Part shown: one piece after another, positions 37,409 through 45,662 of the stretch
Layout: each line of letters opens with the position of its first letter
How positions within the stretch are numbered: the first letter of the stretch is position 1
From: Maribellus comscasis
Lineage (GTDB): Bacteria > Bacteroidota > Bacteroidia > Bacteroidales > Prolixibacteraceae
Length of the DNA: 64,000 nt
Direction: 5' to 3'
Assembly (NCBI RefSeq): GCF_009762775.1
Contig: NZ_CP046401.1
Coordinates: forward strand, 3,472,001-3,536,000
The notes under the pieces: generated by a model
What the model was told of the DNA's origin: nothing
The model's database searches: none
The model's input: the letters and a program-made list of their open reading frames with translations, nothing else
Made by a program: the position numbers and the translations under genes

Positions 37409-37611
37409 GCTGGCTTTTATCTTTTGAATTGAATATTAACTGTTTTCATACGCTTGTCTGGTGCAATTTTTTATTTTATTATCATTTACAAGTAAGGAAA
37501 AAATAACACAAAATCAATACAATTATCATTTAAGAAAAATTGTATTGATTTTATTATAGCTGCAAAAGTCCGGTCAAACTTAAATGAGCGGATTAATTGG
37601 AATTATGAAAC

Positions 37612-37995
37612 CTAACTGTTAAGCACTTCCCATTTTTTCTTATTGAAATGCCAAAAAATCAATGAGATAATTAATACAAAAGTACAAAAGATTGGAACTT
37701 TAAACGATTCCATCAATCCACTCATCACTAATTGAGGGGAGATGTCGGTTGTTTTAACCATTGTTTCAAGTGCTTCAATCATTCCTCCAATTTGATTAAG
37801 AATGCCTGAGATAAACACAATAACTCCCAAAACTAACATAGCATCAACATTGCTTTTTTTGATGCTTTTCTTTTTCTTTAGATAAAGTTGAAAACTTAAA
37901 AGTGGTCCGTAAATAATCACCCCAAAAACGGATAATCCGATTAATAATAAGGTGAAACCGGCAAGCGTAGTAAATAAATATTCAAACATTGACAT
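37612..37995 (-). CDS. MotA/TolQ/ExbB-like small membrane protein
   Basis: 127 residues from the ATG at 37995 (MSMFEYLFTTLAGFTLLLIG); the longer frame adds an unlikely leader. Three helices (about 8-32, 50-70, 98-118). The central GGMIEALETMVKTTDISPQLV followed by a SFKVPIF helix resembles the short MotA/TolQ/ExbB proton-channel-like proteins that Bacteroidota place next to LytS/LytTR systems, as here. No partner ExbD/TolR is present, so channel function is uncertain. Confidence 0.65.
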   Translation of the reverse strand: MSMFEYLFTTLAGFTLLLIGLSVFGVIIYGPLLSFQLYLKKKKSIKKSNVDAMLVLGVIVFISGILNQIGGMIEALETMVKTTDISPQLVMSGLMESFKVPIFCTFVLIISLIFWHFNKKKWEVLNS

Positions 37996-38217
37996 AATTG
38001 TTAATTTTTTAGTTAAACTAATTTGAATCAAATCTATGTCAAAAATTAACCTCCTATTTTATATTTATCTGTTTAGCCATTTTACCCTTTCAATTAGCTA
38101 TTTAAACCCAGTCAATGACAAATAACCGATTTAGTCTGCCAATTAAATTGCAAAAAATGCATTTTAGCTAAGTTAATTCTATTATAGTGCAATTATACCG
38201 ATATTTGCTTTGAAACA

Positions 38218-39246
38218 ATGAATCTATCAGTTAAAAATATAGCCCGTATATCAATGCATATTATCTTTTGGTTTTGTGCTTGGTTCTTTTTCTTCTTTTA
38301 CTATAAGAGGTATAGCGAAATAAACAGCTATACATTTGGCGCATCGTTTATAAACTTGATAGTTGCTATCACGACTGTATCTACGTTTAATTATCACTTA
38401 ATCCCAAACATTCTACTAAAAAGTAAAAAAAGAAAGTTCTTCGCATATGCTTTTGTAACTATTGTAATGTTTTTCTATATCCAGTTGTTATTAACATTGC
38501 TTTTAGTTGTGAAACAATTATCAGACGGTTACCGCTTGTTTCCTGAGATGCTTGATATAGTGATGCTCTTTTTTAATCTGTTTTTTGTGGTTTCCACTGC
38601 TATTGCCATAAAGTTCTACAAAAGATGGAACGAGAAGGATTTTCAAGAGCAAAAGGTGCAAAAAGAAAAAGTGGAAGCAGAACTTCAAATGCTGAAAACA
38701 CAAATCAATCCGCATTTTTTATTCAATACACTCAATAGTATCTATGTGTTAGCAATGAAACAATCGGAACTAACAGCAAATACAGTAATGAAACTTTCAG
38801 ATATTCTGGATTATATTCTTTACCGGATTGATACACCTAAAATTGCGATATCAAATGAAATAAATATCATAGAGAACTATATCGAGCTTGAAAAAATCCG
38901 GTTCTCTAATCGTGTTGACCTTAATTTTAACACCGATTTAAAATCACAGGGTATTCAAATACCTCCTATGTTAATTATCCCATTCATTGAAAATGCTTTT
39001 AAACACGGAGTTGCAAAGTCCGTAGAAAAATCGTGGATAAAAATTTCTATAATAGAAACGGATGGGGTATTAAATATTCTTGTCGCAAATAGTAAAACAC
39101 AAAGTAAAGTAGAAGATAAAATAGGAGGTATAGGATTAATGAATGTTAAGAAACGCTTGAACCTACTTTATAAAGAAAAATACCAACTCAATATTTTTGA
39201 AAAACAGATGCAATATACAGTATCTTTGTCTATACCAATAAACTAA
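38218..39246 (+). CDS. LytS-type sensor histidine kinase
   Basis: 342 residues: four membrane helices in the first 130 (about 10-30, 41-62, 76-98, 114-134), a short coiled coil (FQEQKVQKEKVEAELQMLK), then the His_kinase motif QINPHFLFNTLNSIYVL with the phospho-acceptor His. The ATPase part has PPMLIIPFIENAFKHGV and GGIGLMNVKKRLNLLY. It phosphorylates the LytTR regulator whose gene starts three bases downstream. The membrane-embedded sensor gives no clue to the signal. Confidence 0.93.
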   Translation: MNLSVKNIARISMHIIFWFCAWFFFFFYYKRYSEINSYTFGASFINLIVAITTVSTFNYHLIPNILLKSKKRKFFAYAFVTIVMFFYIQLLLTLLLVVKQLSDGYRLFPEMLDIVMLFFNLFFVVSTAIAIKFYKRWNEKDFQEQKVQKEKVEAELQMLKTQINPHFLFNTLNSIYVLAMKQSELTANTVMKLSDILDYILYRIDTPKIAISNEINIIENYIELEKIRFSNRVDLNFNTDLKSQGIQIPPMLIIPFIENAFKHGVAKSVEKSWIKISIIETDGVLNILVANSKTQSKVEDKIGGIGLMNVKKRLNLLYKEKYQLNIFEKQMQYTVSLSIPIN

Positions 39247-39249
39247 AAT

Positions 39250-39948
39250 ATGATTAGATGTCTTATTGTTGACGATGAACATTTGGCTCGGGAAGCTATA
39301 AAAGCTTACATAGAAAAGATACCAGAGTTGGCACTTGTTGGTGAATGTGAAAATGCATTACAGGCTATGGCTTTCCTACGTAAAGAAAATATAGACCTGA
39401 TTTTTCTTGACATTGAAATGCCTGAGATTGATGGAATATCGTTTCTGAAGTACGTTAAAAATAATCCTAGAGTAGTCTTTACTACTGCTTATCGCAATTA
39501 TGCTATAGAAGCATTTGACTTAGATGTTATTGATTATTTGTTAAAACCAATTTCATTCGAACGCTTCGTTTTGGCGATTAATAAATTTTACGAACGAAAG
39601 AATAGTAATGTTAGTCATAATGAAACAAATAAAACCAATCGAAATTTCATAAACATTAAAGCCAACCGAAAAACCTATAAAATTGATATTGTAAATATTG
39701 ACTACATCGAGAGTTTGAAAGATTATGTGAAAATTATCTGTGCTGATGAATCAATTATAACACACGATTCTTTATCAAATTTTGAAACTATTTTAAAGGA
39801 GTATGGTTTTATCAGAACTCACAATTCCTTCTTGGTTGCAATAGATAAAATTAAATCATTCAATTCAGAATCAGTCTTTCTTAAGAATAAAGAACTTCCA
39901 ATTTCAAGAACTTATAAAAAATTTGTCTTATCTCATTTGGAAAGATAG
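39250..39948 (+). CDS. LytTR-type response regulator
   Basis: 232 residues. Receiver domain: CLIVDDEHLAREAI, phospho-acceptor Asp in LIFLDIEMPEIDG, Thr/Ser in VFTTAYRNYAIEAF and Lys in YLLKPISFERF. The C-terminal LytTR DNA-binding domain (about 132-230) includes IDYIESLKDYVKI, FIRTHNSFLV and SRTYKKFVL. It forms a pair with the kinase directly upstream. It is the last chromosomal-type gene before the cassette array. Confidence 0.94.
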   Translation: MIRCLIVDDEHLAREAIKAYIEKIPELALVGECENALQAMAFLRKENIDLIFLDIEMPEIDGISFLKYVKNNPRVVFTTAYRNYAIEAFDLDVIDYLLKPISFERFVLAINKFYERKNSNVSHNETNKTNRNFINIKANRKTYKIDIVNIDYIESLKDYVKIICADESIITHDSLSNFETILKEYGFIRTHNSFLVAIDKIKSFNSESVFLKNKELPISRTYKKFVLSHLER

Positions 39949-40113
39949 CAACATTATCAGTTATTCGCTGCTTCGTTAATTTAAGCTTCCGACTAACGTC
40001 AAAGTTAATATTCTGATTTATTGATATTTAGTTGTTTTGCTTTTTTCATTAAATAACGGCTAAGAAGACGTTAGCAGAAAAACTCAACTGTTTTTCATCA
40101 GTAGGAGGATTGC

Positions 40114-40246
40114 GCCTAACGGTCACTTGTAAGTTGTCGTTGCGGATTGCGAAGAGCGTCAGTGTCCGATAGGACATGACGGTCAAGAAAGGAGCTGCGG
40201 CAACGAACACCACTGCACCCGCCCTGCAATTTGCAATTTGTTATGC
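40114..40246 (-). other. attC-like site 1 (subtype A), low-coordinate end of the array
   Basis: Boxes: GCCTAAC (40114-40120) and GTTATGC (40240-40246). Long imperfect palindrome with outer arms GTAAGTTGTCGTTGCGG / CCCGCCCTGCAATTTGCAA and an inner GTCCGATAGGAC hairpin. Same subtype as the sites at 42867 and 50059. It is the only one whose GTT box has no partner at the next site, because cassette 1 is damaged. Confidence 0.85.
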
Positions 40247-40264
40247 CTAGTATGTGTGTCCTGC

Positions 40265-40335
40265 GATGAATCAGGGCACTTTCAAATATAAAGTTTCTGT
40301 TTAACAGAGACAAAGTTCTTTGAAATTGATTCATC
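40265..40335. repeat. 71-base imperfect palindrome
   Basis: Outer arms GATGAATCA / TGATTCATC, next TTTCAAA / TTTGAAA, innermost GTTTCTGTT / AACAGAGAC with one wobble pair. It can fold into one long hairpin. It lies just after attC-like site 1 in the damaged cassette and encodes nothing. Its origin is unknown. Confidence 0.6.
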
Positions 40336-40344
40336 ATAACTTTA

Positions 40345-40656
40345 AATGAGATGAGAGGAATCTATCATGTTGTCAATATTGTCCTAATATGATATTGACA
40401 CGGCTGACATGATATTTTTGGTCTCTCGAATACGCTTTGCTGGAAGTGTATTCAATCCACCCAGTGGTGCTTCCTTTTCAAGAGGTTGGTACTGAACGAC
40501 TCGGGAAAAGGCAGAAAACCTGCAAGCAGGAAATCTGTCAAGAGTGGGTATAGGAGCTGAACGAAAGTGAACCGCTCGATGAGGCTTCGATAATAACGTA
40601 TGCGATACTGAAAACCAATGGCCGGACTGTACGTTGGGATAAGTGCAGAGATAACC
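40345..40656 (+). other. Gene-free stretch, possible group II intron 5' fragment
   Basis: No ORF of note. The part from about 40480 contains GGCAGAAAACCTGCAAGCAG, GAACGAAAGTGAACC and GATGAGGCTTCG blocks that remind me of domain I of bacterial group II introns of Bacteroidota. There is no reverse transcriptase and no domain V/VI, so at most it is a truncated 5' piece. This is recognition by eye and weak. Confidence 0.3.
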
Positions 40657-40708
40657 TGGAAACGCCAGTCAAATTGGCCTGGGGTGGTCAATTTGACTGG
40701 CGTTTCCA
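40657..40708. mobile_element. Back-to-back IS-end remnant (52 bp)
   Basis: Two nearly perfect inverted copies of an end starting TGGAAACGCCAGTCAAATTG meet head to head around a short GGCCTGGGGT centre. The ends start with TG and finish with CA, and the CAGTCAAATTGACCACCCC wording recalls IS21-type termini of Bacteroidota. The interior of the element is gone. It sits exactly where the nuclease gene loses its natural C-terminus. Confidence 0.5.
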
Positions 40709-41517
40709 GTTAACGGTTTAAAATAATTCTCTTTGCCGTTTTTGAAAGTTTGTGAATATTGTTCTATCCCTGATTTACAGTTTTCATTTTCAGACGGGTA
40801 GAGATAAATAAAATCACCAGTTTTATAGTCTTTATTTTTTATGAACATACTCAAAACCAAAAGGTGGTCTCTCCAAATTTGTTGTATTGGTTTTTCTTTT
40901 AATTTGTCGAGCATTGTCATATTGAAGATTTCTGATTGAATAGAAATTTCTTCGTAAGTCTCTTTGTGAGTTGCAGGTTCATCAAGTAGATTTTCTGCAT
41001 ATTTTACTTCTATTCCGAAAAAACATTTCTCGGTCAATTCATTTTCGTAAACCACAAAAACATCAAATGCGGAACTGTCTCCAGTATATTTTAAACTTTT
41101 TCTGCCAAGTGAATATTCAAATTCAATTGCTGTTACATTTTTAATCTTTCGGTCTGGATATAACGCTTTGAAAGTTGAAGTCGCAAGTTTGAGGTTAAGT
41201 TTTAATTCTCCGAAGACGTTGAATGCTAACGGCTGACTCGAAAGTAAATTATTCCAAATTCTTGGCTCTTTAATTACTTTTCTGTCAATGTGTTTATTTT
41301 GAATTTCTTGTTTTACGATTTCAAAAATTGTCTTTGTCAAAAAGTTGGCACCTGTCTTTTTCGCAAAGCTTAATTCTAAGAAATTTCCATACTTGTCAAA
41401 TTTATAACCTTTTTCAGTTCTCCAAATGCTTTGTAATAGTCTTGCTTTGGATGCAAAATCGGTTTTGTCGTTGTAATCTGTCTCGTATTTTTTTCTTAGT
41501 TCTTTGCTTGGTTTCAT
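40669..41517 (-). CDS. PD-(D/E)XK restriction-endonuclease-like protein, 3' end altered
   Basis: 282 residues. Nuclease core: Asp in SAFDVFVVYENEL and ExK in FFGIEVKYAENL, the PD-(D/E)XK pattern; the segment LAFNVFGELKLNLKLAT supports the PGN_0703-type putative restriction endonucleases. The natural frame reaches FKPLT and then runs into the 52-base IS-end remnant, adding about 14 foreign residues (GNASQIDHPRPI...). The core residues are intact, so activity may remain. No cognate methyltransferase is seen. It is the cargo of cassette 1, upstream (minus strand) of attC-like site 1, and its own 5' side is cut off from its cassette end by an IS3 element. Confidence 0.75.
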   Translation of the reverse strand: MKPSKELRKKYETDYNDKTDFASKARLLQSIWRTEKGYKFDKYGNFLELSFAKKTGANFLTKTIFEIVKQEIQNKHIDRKVIKEPRIWNNLLSSQPLAFNVFGELKLNLKLATSTFKALYPDRKIKNVTAIEFEYSLGRKSLKYTGDSSAFDVFVVYENELTEKCFFGIEVKYAENLLDEPATHKETYEEISIQSEIFNMTMLDKLKEKPIQQIWRDHLLVLSMFIKNKDYKTGDFIYLYPSENENCKSGIEQYSQTFKNGKENYFKPLTGNASQIDHPRPI

Positions 41518-41590
41518 TTATTGTCAATTTACGTAGCGATGTTTTTTTCGCTGTCTAGTCCTAGAATACGGCTACAGGTTAAACATTGTG

Positions 41591-42448
41591 TTAAGCTACA
41601 TTATAAAACACGGTATTTGGTGTTTTGTACCTTAAAGATACATGAAGCCTTTTATTATTGTAAACTTTAATTGCACTTTTTGTTGCCCGTTTTGCATGAG
41701 CAGTTGAAAAGAAGCATTGGTCGAGGTAGAACTCGTCTTTCAATATTCCGTTTACCCTTTCTGCAATAGCATTTTCATAACAATGTTTTTCTTCAGTCAT
41801 ACTGATTTTTATGCCTTTTCTTTTTAGTTCATTTACATACATATGGCTGCAATACTGCACACCCCTGTCGGAGTGGTGTATAAGCCCGGCCGCTGGCTTT
41901 GTGTGCCACAGGGCCTTTCGGAGGGCCCGTAGGCACCCCGCCAGCTCCAGCGAATCGCTGAGGTCATGCCCGATTATCTTCCGTGAATACATGTCCGTTA
42001 TAAGGGCCAGGTAGCAAAAGCCTTTCACAGTCCGGATATAGGTTATGTCCGAGACCCACACCTGGTTGGGCTTTGTAACCTGCACCTCTTTTATCAGGTT
42101 GTTGTATTTGTGGAAATGGTGGTAGGAGTTGGTTGTTTTAGCATAAGCCCTCTTCCTTTTTACCAACATATTATTAGCCCTTAGGATATCAAATAGCGAG
42201 TCCCTACCTACCTTGATATGTGTAGATTTAAAAGATGGCAGCAAGGTTTCGTATAACTTGCGTACACCAACCCTTGACTGCATTTTACGTTCTTCTTTTA
42301 CAAGCTCTATTACCCGTGATTCAACGGACTTATACCGTTTCCACCGTTGCTGGTATTTATAGTATGCATCGCGCTTAAGGTTAAAGCAAGCACATACTTT
42401 TGACATGCTTGCTATAGCTGTTTGTTTCGTAATCGCAGCAGCCTTCAT
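41591..42448 (-). CDS. IS3-family transposase OrfB (DDE)
   Basis: 285 residues with the integrase core of IS3 elements. The catalytic triad is visible as Asp in VWVSDITYI, Asp in IHHSDRGVQYC and Glu in NAIAERVNGILKDEF. An HTH_21-type N-terminal part (KMQSRVGVRKLYETL) precedes it. Its ATG overlaps the OrfA stop (TGATG), which allows re-initiation; many relatives use a -1 frameshift instead. Looks intact. Confidence 0.94.
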   Translation of the reverse strand: MKAAAITKQTAIASMSKVCACFNLKRDAYYKYQQRWKRYKSVESRVIELVKEERKMQSRVGVRKLYETLLPSFKSTHIKVGRDSLFDILRANNMLVKRKRAYAKTTNSYHHFHKYNNLIKEVQVTKPNQVWVSDITYIRTVKGFCYLALITDMYSRKIIGHDLSDSLELAGCLRALRKALWHTKPAAGLIHHSDRGVQYCSHMYVNELKRKGIKISMTEEKHCYENAIAERVNGILKDEFYLDQCFFSTAHAKRATKSAIKVYNNKRLHVSLRYKTPNTVFYNVA

Positions 42449-42819
42449 CAGGGCTTGATGTTTAAATTTTTTTTTAACTCATCCACGTTCTTGTACCCCA
42501 GTTTTTCTGCTGCCACTTCCAGATATGAGTCCAGGGCCAATTTGTCGAGGTCTTTCTTAATTAACAACTCTTTTAGTTGCTTGATTTCCTTTTGCAAGGC
42601 TTTCAGTCGGGATGTTTCTCCTTCTGTTTCCACTAGAATTCTTGTGTTCATTAAATCTTTCCGGTTGTACTTTTTTACCCATTCATTTATGGTAGTCCGG
42701 TTAACGCCATAAATGTCCCCTAGTTCTCTCTTGGAATATTTTCCTGTACTAAGTTCGGCTAAAATTTTGAGTTTGAACCCCTCGCTGTATCTTCTTAAGA
42801 TACCATCATTTTTATACAT
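42448..42819 (-). CDS. IS3-family OrfA
   Basis: 123 residues: N-terminal helix-turn-helix (ELGDIYGVNRTTINEWVKKY) and a C-terminal leucine-zipper-like coil (KALQKEIKQLKELLIKKDLD). It binds the IS ends and forms the fused transposase with OrfB. Directly upstream of and overlapping OrfB. Confidence 0.92.
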   Translation of the reverse strand: MYKNDGILRRYSEGFKLKILAELSTGKYSKRELGDIYGVNRTTINEWVKKYNRKDLMNTRILVETEGETSRLKALQKEIKQLKELLIKKDLDKLALDSYLEVAAEKLGYKNVDELKKNLNIKP

Positions 42820-42866
42820 ATTTGCTACATTTTGTGTAGCCTTTTTTTAGGACGGGTCAAACTTGC

Positions 42867-42999
42867 CGTTAACGGTCACTTGTAAGTTGTCGTTGCGGAT
42901 TTCGGAGCTCGTTCCTGTCCGGCAGGACGGAACGATGTTGCGAGAATCCAGCGAACGACACACCACGAACCCCGCAATGCAATTTACAATTTGTTAGGG
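42867..42999 (-). other. attC-like site 2 (subtype A)
   Basis: Boxes CGTTAAC (42867-42873) and GTTAGGG (42993-42999). Outer arms GTAAGTTGTCGTTGCGG / CCGCAATGCAATTTACAA, inner GGAACGA repeat and CCTGTCCGGCAGGA loop. Its GTT box pairs exactly with CCCTAAC of site 3, marking the ends of one cassette. It lies right after the stop of the 412-residue gene (minus strand). Confidence 0.9.
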
Positions 43000-43004
43000 C
43001 ATCG

Positions 43005-44243
43005 TTATTTTTCTTTATTTATGTTTAATTTTTCCAATAGATTTTTCTGTAAATCCAATTTTATATTTGCCAATTCAACTTTCATTTTAAAGTCATCATT
43101 TGCATAAGGTTCATTATATATTTTATTGAATCCTTCAATAATAAAATCTAAAATTTTATCTGTTCTTTCAGGAGACTGAAACTCTTCAATTTGAGTAAGT
43201 AGTTCAATGTGTGACTTTATAGTCATAGCCAGAGTAGTTTTAAAACTGTATTTGTCATGTAGTTTTTTTACTTTACTATATTGAGTTGAACAAAAAACTA
43301 GATAATATACAATAGGCGAAAGAATTAGAAATCGAACATAAAAGTTATAATCGAAGTTATTGTCTTTTATATCCCAGCCATAAAGTACTAATTGGCAAAT
43401 AAATAACCCAATTAAACAAACAAGCAATATTATAGACGTTATTAATATTCGTTTTTCCCAATTTTTGAAAGAATCTTTAAGGTTATTTCTCCTATTTCCA
43501 AATTCACCACTTAATCCGGTTTCATGGGCAATTTCATAAACATCTTGAATTTCTTCTCTTTTAGTATTCGATTCATTGAAAAGTCTTTCAATTTCAGCTA
43601 ATAATTTTTTTGAGGTTTCATCTCTTGTTTTAATGTTCTTTTCAAGGCTTAATGTTTCAGTATTTCGACTTTTATTTTTTGTCAGAAAATCCTGAATTTC
43701 TTTATCTGCTTTTTGAATTTTTAAGAGCAGCGAATCAGTTTTATTTTTATTTTTTTCAGATGTTTCACTTAATCTACGAATATGCGAGTTTATGTTAGAT
43801 AATTCTCTTGACTTTATTTTATATTCAGAAACAAATTTTTTTATTTCGTCATATTGCTTTGAACAATCTGATTTTATTTTTTCAAGTTCTCGAAGTTCTC
43901 TATTACTTGAGGTAATTTTAGCTCTAAAACCTGTCTCTTTGTTTTCAATTTTTTCAGAAAGTGGTAAGAATTTCTTGTCGTAAAAATTATTTGCTTGGGT
44001 AAGCAGAGTTTTTATTCTGTCTCTTTCTTTTCTAAAATTAGAAATTGCTTCTTCAGTCGTTGAATTTATCCTATTTAAGCTGTTTATTAGCTTTTTAAAT
44101 TCTGTATCTTTTAAGTCAATATGACTGTAAGTTTTTTCAGCATCAATCTTGATACTTTCAACATTTTCTTTAATTTCAATAATTTCCTGAACTAGTCTAT
44201 TTGCTAATTCTCTTTTTGATTTTAAGGTTTCATTTGTAGTCAT
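43005..44243 (-). CDS. Coiled-coil membrane protein (412 aa), unknown
   Basis: First about 250 residues are almost entirely coiled coil (heptads rich in E, K, L, for instance NRINSTTEEAISNFRKERDR). Then come two close membrane helices (about 268-290 and 302-322) and a C-terminal soluble helix region. I recognise no enzyme motif. A large cytoplasmic coil with two helices resembles scaffold or membrane-stress proteins, but nothing decides this. Sole gene of cassette 2; its stop is six bases from the attC-like site. Confidence 0.8.
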   Translation of the reverse strand: MTTNETLKSKRELANRLVQEIIEIKENVESIKIDAEKTYSHIDLKDTEFKKLINSLNRINSTTEEAISNFRKERDRIKTLLTQANNFYDKKFLPLSEKIENKETGFRAKITSSNRELRELEKIKSDCSKQYDEIKKFVSEYKIKSRELSNINSHIRRLSETSEKNKNKTDSLLLKIQKADKEIQDFLTKNKSRNTETLSLEKNIKTRDETSKKLLAEIERLFNESNTKREEIQDVYEIAHETGLSGEFGNRRNNLKDSFKNWEKRILITSIILLVCLIGLFICQLVLYGWDIKDNNFDYNFYVRFLILSPIVYYLVFCSTQYSKVKKLHDKYSFKTTLAMTIKSHIELLTQIEEFQSPERTDKILDFIIEGFNKIYNEPYANDDFKMKVELANIKLDLQKNLLEKLNINKEK

Positions 44244-44263
44244 ATTGGTTGTTTTATAATGTG

Positions 44264-44397
44264 CCCTAACGGAAAATTATATGTTGTCGTAGCGGATTGC
44301 GGGTGATTGTCTGTCCGGCACGGACTAAGACAATCAGGCGGGAATCCGAGCTACGCATACACACAGAAACCGCTATGCAATATATAAAATGTTACAG
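44264..44397 (-). other. attC-like site 3 (subtype E)
   Basis: Boxes CCCTAAC (44264-44270) and GTTACAG (44391-44397). Outer arms ATTATATGTTGTCGTAGCGG / CCGCTATGCAATATATAA; inner GATTGTC/GACAATC pair around CTGTCCGGCACGGACTAAG. The GTT box pairs with CTGTAAC of site 4. Confidence 0.9.
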
Positions 44398-44404
44398 CAC
44401 GTTT

Positions 44405-45073
44405 TTATTTGTTTTTCATTGATTCTTCAATTATCCTACTCAAGTTTTCATTAATATCTGTCAGTTCTGATACAATCTTTTTTCCTTGAGAATAGTACTC
44501 TTGTTCAGTTGTTTCATAGTCAATTCTAAATCTTTTAAATCCCAGCGATAAAACAAAATCCTGTTTTTCAAAACGTCTTGAGTTTTTTCTCCTCTTAAAT
44601 TTTATAATACCAGAAAAACTATCATTACTTTCTCCATACTCTTTTGCATTTTTCCATATTTCTGGTTGAGAAGTTACAATCGTTTTTAATTTTTGGTTTT
44701 TGGGAAGACAAGGAATTACTCCAAATGATATTGGTTTATTTGTTGCATGTTTTAAAGCTTTAGACCATTCTATAGCTACATCATAAGCGGAACCTCCTCC
44801 AATATTTTCAATCTCAAGATTTACAATTACCGAACTTTCAAAATCCCATTTTAAAATTAATTCTGGTTCTTGCTCATCTTCTGTTTTCCAAGTCGATTTG
44901 AGAGAAATGTAAACTGTAATCAAAGCAGTTACAACAGCTAATGAAGCAGCAATTGTATTCCACTCTTTTATTACAAATGCTTGTTTTGCCACAAAAACTA
45001 TAATTATTCCTCCACCTGAAAGTAAAAATAGAGATAATCCTCTTCGAATTTTTTTTATGATTTTGTGGTTCAT
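44405..45073 (-). CDS. Membrane protein with C-terminal soluble domain, unknown
   Basis: 222 residues: two N-terminal helices (about 13-32 and 37-58) then a soluble beta-rich domain (SVIVNLEIENIGGGSAYDVA...). The wording 'ENIGGGSAYDV' is common to Ig-like domains of unknown small membrane proteins. Second gene of cassette 3; it follows the lipoprotein gene by 12 bases and ends seven bases before attC-like site 3. Confidence 0.75.
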   Translation of the reverse strand: MNHKIIKKIRRGLSLFLLSGGGIIIVFVAKQAFVIKEWNTIAASLAVVTALITVYISLKSTWKTEDEQEPELILKWDFESSVIVNLEIENIGGGSAYDVAIEWSKALKHATNKPISFGVIPCLPKNQKLKTIVTSQPEIWKNAKEYGESNDSFSGIIKFKRRKNSRRFEKQDFVLSLGFKRFRIDYETTEQEYYSQGKKIVSELTDINENLSRIIEESMKNK

Positions 45074-45085
45074 TTTCTCAAATTA

Positions 45086-45505
45086 TTAGTCTTTTGATAT
45101 TTCAAAATTTCTATCTGATTTGAAATAATAAAATGTTGTAGGTAACAATTGATTCTTTTCAATAATAATTAAACTATCAGAATCAAGCTTGATAATCTTG
45201 TACTCAGTTGTACCGAGTAAAAGATTTTCTTTTTCTCTTGAATATTTTGCTCTAAAACTCTGTGGTCCTTGTTTAAAATCAAGAATAGAATTTTCATTGA
45301 ACTTTAAAACTATTTCTGGCTCTCGTTGAGCCTCTAAATTCTCAGATTTATCAATCGGCATAATCATTAAATCTGATTTAATTCCATTGTCTTTTTTGTC
45401 CAATTCCCAAACTCCAATTAAATCATTTTTTGGAGTCTTTTGTCCACAAGCAAATAATAGTAGAATTAATGATATTAAACTTGAAGTCAAGATTGTTTTT
45501 TTCAT
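45086..45505 (-). CDS. Small lipoprotein, lipocalin-like
   Basis: 139 residues, signal peptide with lipobox LILLLFAC (Cys about 20). The mature part begins GQKTPKNDLIGVWELDKKDN and continues as beta strands (VLKFNENSILDFK, YKIIKLDSDSLIIIEK), like lipocalin-type lipoproteins of Bacteroidota. Function unknown. First gene of cassette 3. Confidence 0.78.
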   Translation of the reverse strand: MKKTILTSSLISLILLLFACGQKTPKNDLIGVWELDKKDNGIKSDLMIMPIDKSENLEAQREPEIVLKFNENSILDFKQGPQSFRAKYSREKENLLLGTTEYKIIKLDSDSLIIIEKNQLLPTTFYYFKSDRNFEISKD

Positions 45506-45529
45506 TGTAATGCGCTGTTTTTAAATGTG

Positions 45530-45662
45530 CTGTAACGGTTGGTACATGTTGTCGGGGCGGATTTCGGAGAGCGTTCCTGTCCGAAGGACACGGAACTGCG
45601 ATGCGAGAATCCGCAGTTGGCGTACCACCGAACCCCGCCCTGCAATATGTACTGTGTTATAG
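45530..45662 (-). other. attC-like site 4 (subtype B)
   Basis: Boxes CTGTAAC (45530-45536) and GTTATAG (45656-45662). Outer arms GTACATGTTGTCGGGGCGG / CCGCCCTGCAATATGTAC; inner GCGTTCC/GGAACTGC pair with TGTCCGAAGGACA hairpin. The stop codon of the next gene lies inside the GTT box. Pairs with site 5 (CTATAAC). Confidence 0.92.

Larger units (their letters stand above)
41552..42859 (-). mobile_element. IS3-family insertion sequence (IS150-like), 1308 bp
   Basis: Terminal inverted repeats are visible: left TGTCTAGTCCTAGAATACGG, right (reverse complement) TGACCCGTCCTAAAAAAAGG, both followed by CTACA. It contains orfA and orfB on the minus strand. The flanks (TCGC before, AACT after) do not form a 3-4 bp target duplication. 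That suggests the IS has been involved in a deletion or other rearrangement after insertion. It lies between the nuclease gene and attC-like site 2. Confidence 0.88.

Noticed and set aside
39993..40074. Inverted repeat CTAACGTC / GACGTTAG as a further attC-like site
   Set aside because: The boxes look right (AAC and GTTAG) but there is no long outer stem, no known subtype body, and the box of site 1 (GTTAGGCGC expected) is not matched.
41552..42859. IS3 element as the mobiliser of the cassette array
   Set aside because: Only one copy is seen, its ends do not resemble the attC-like boxes, and the box pairing extends over 15 intervals without it.
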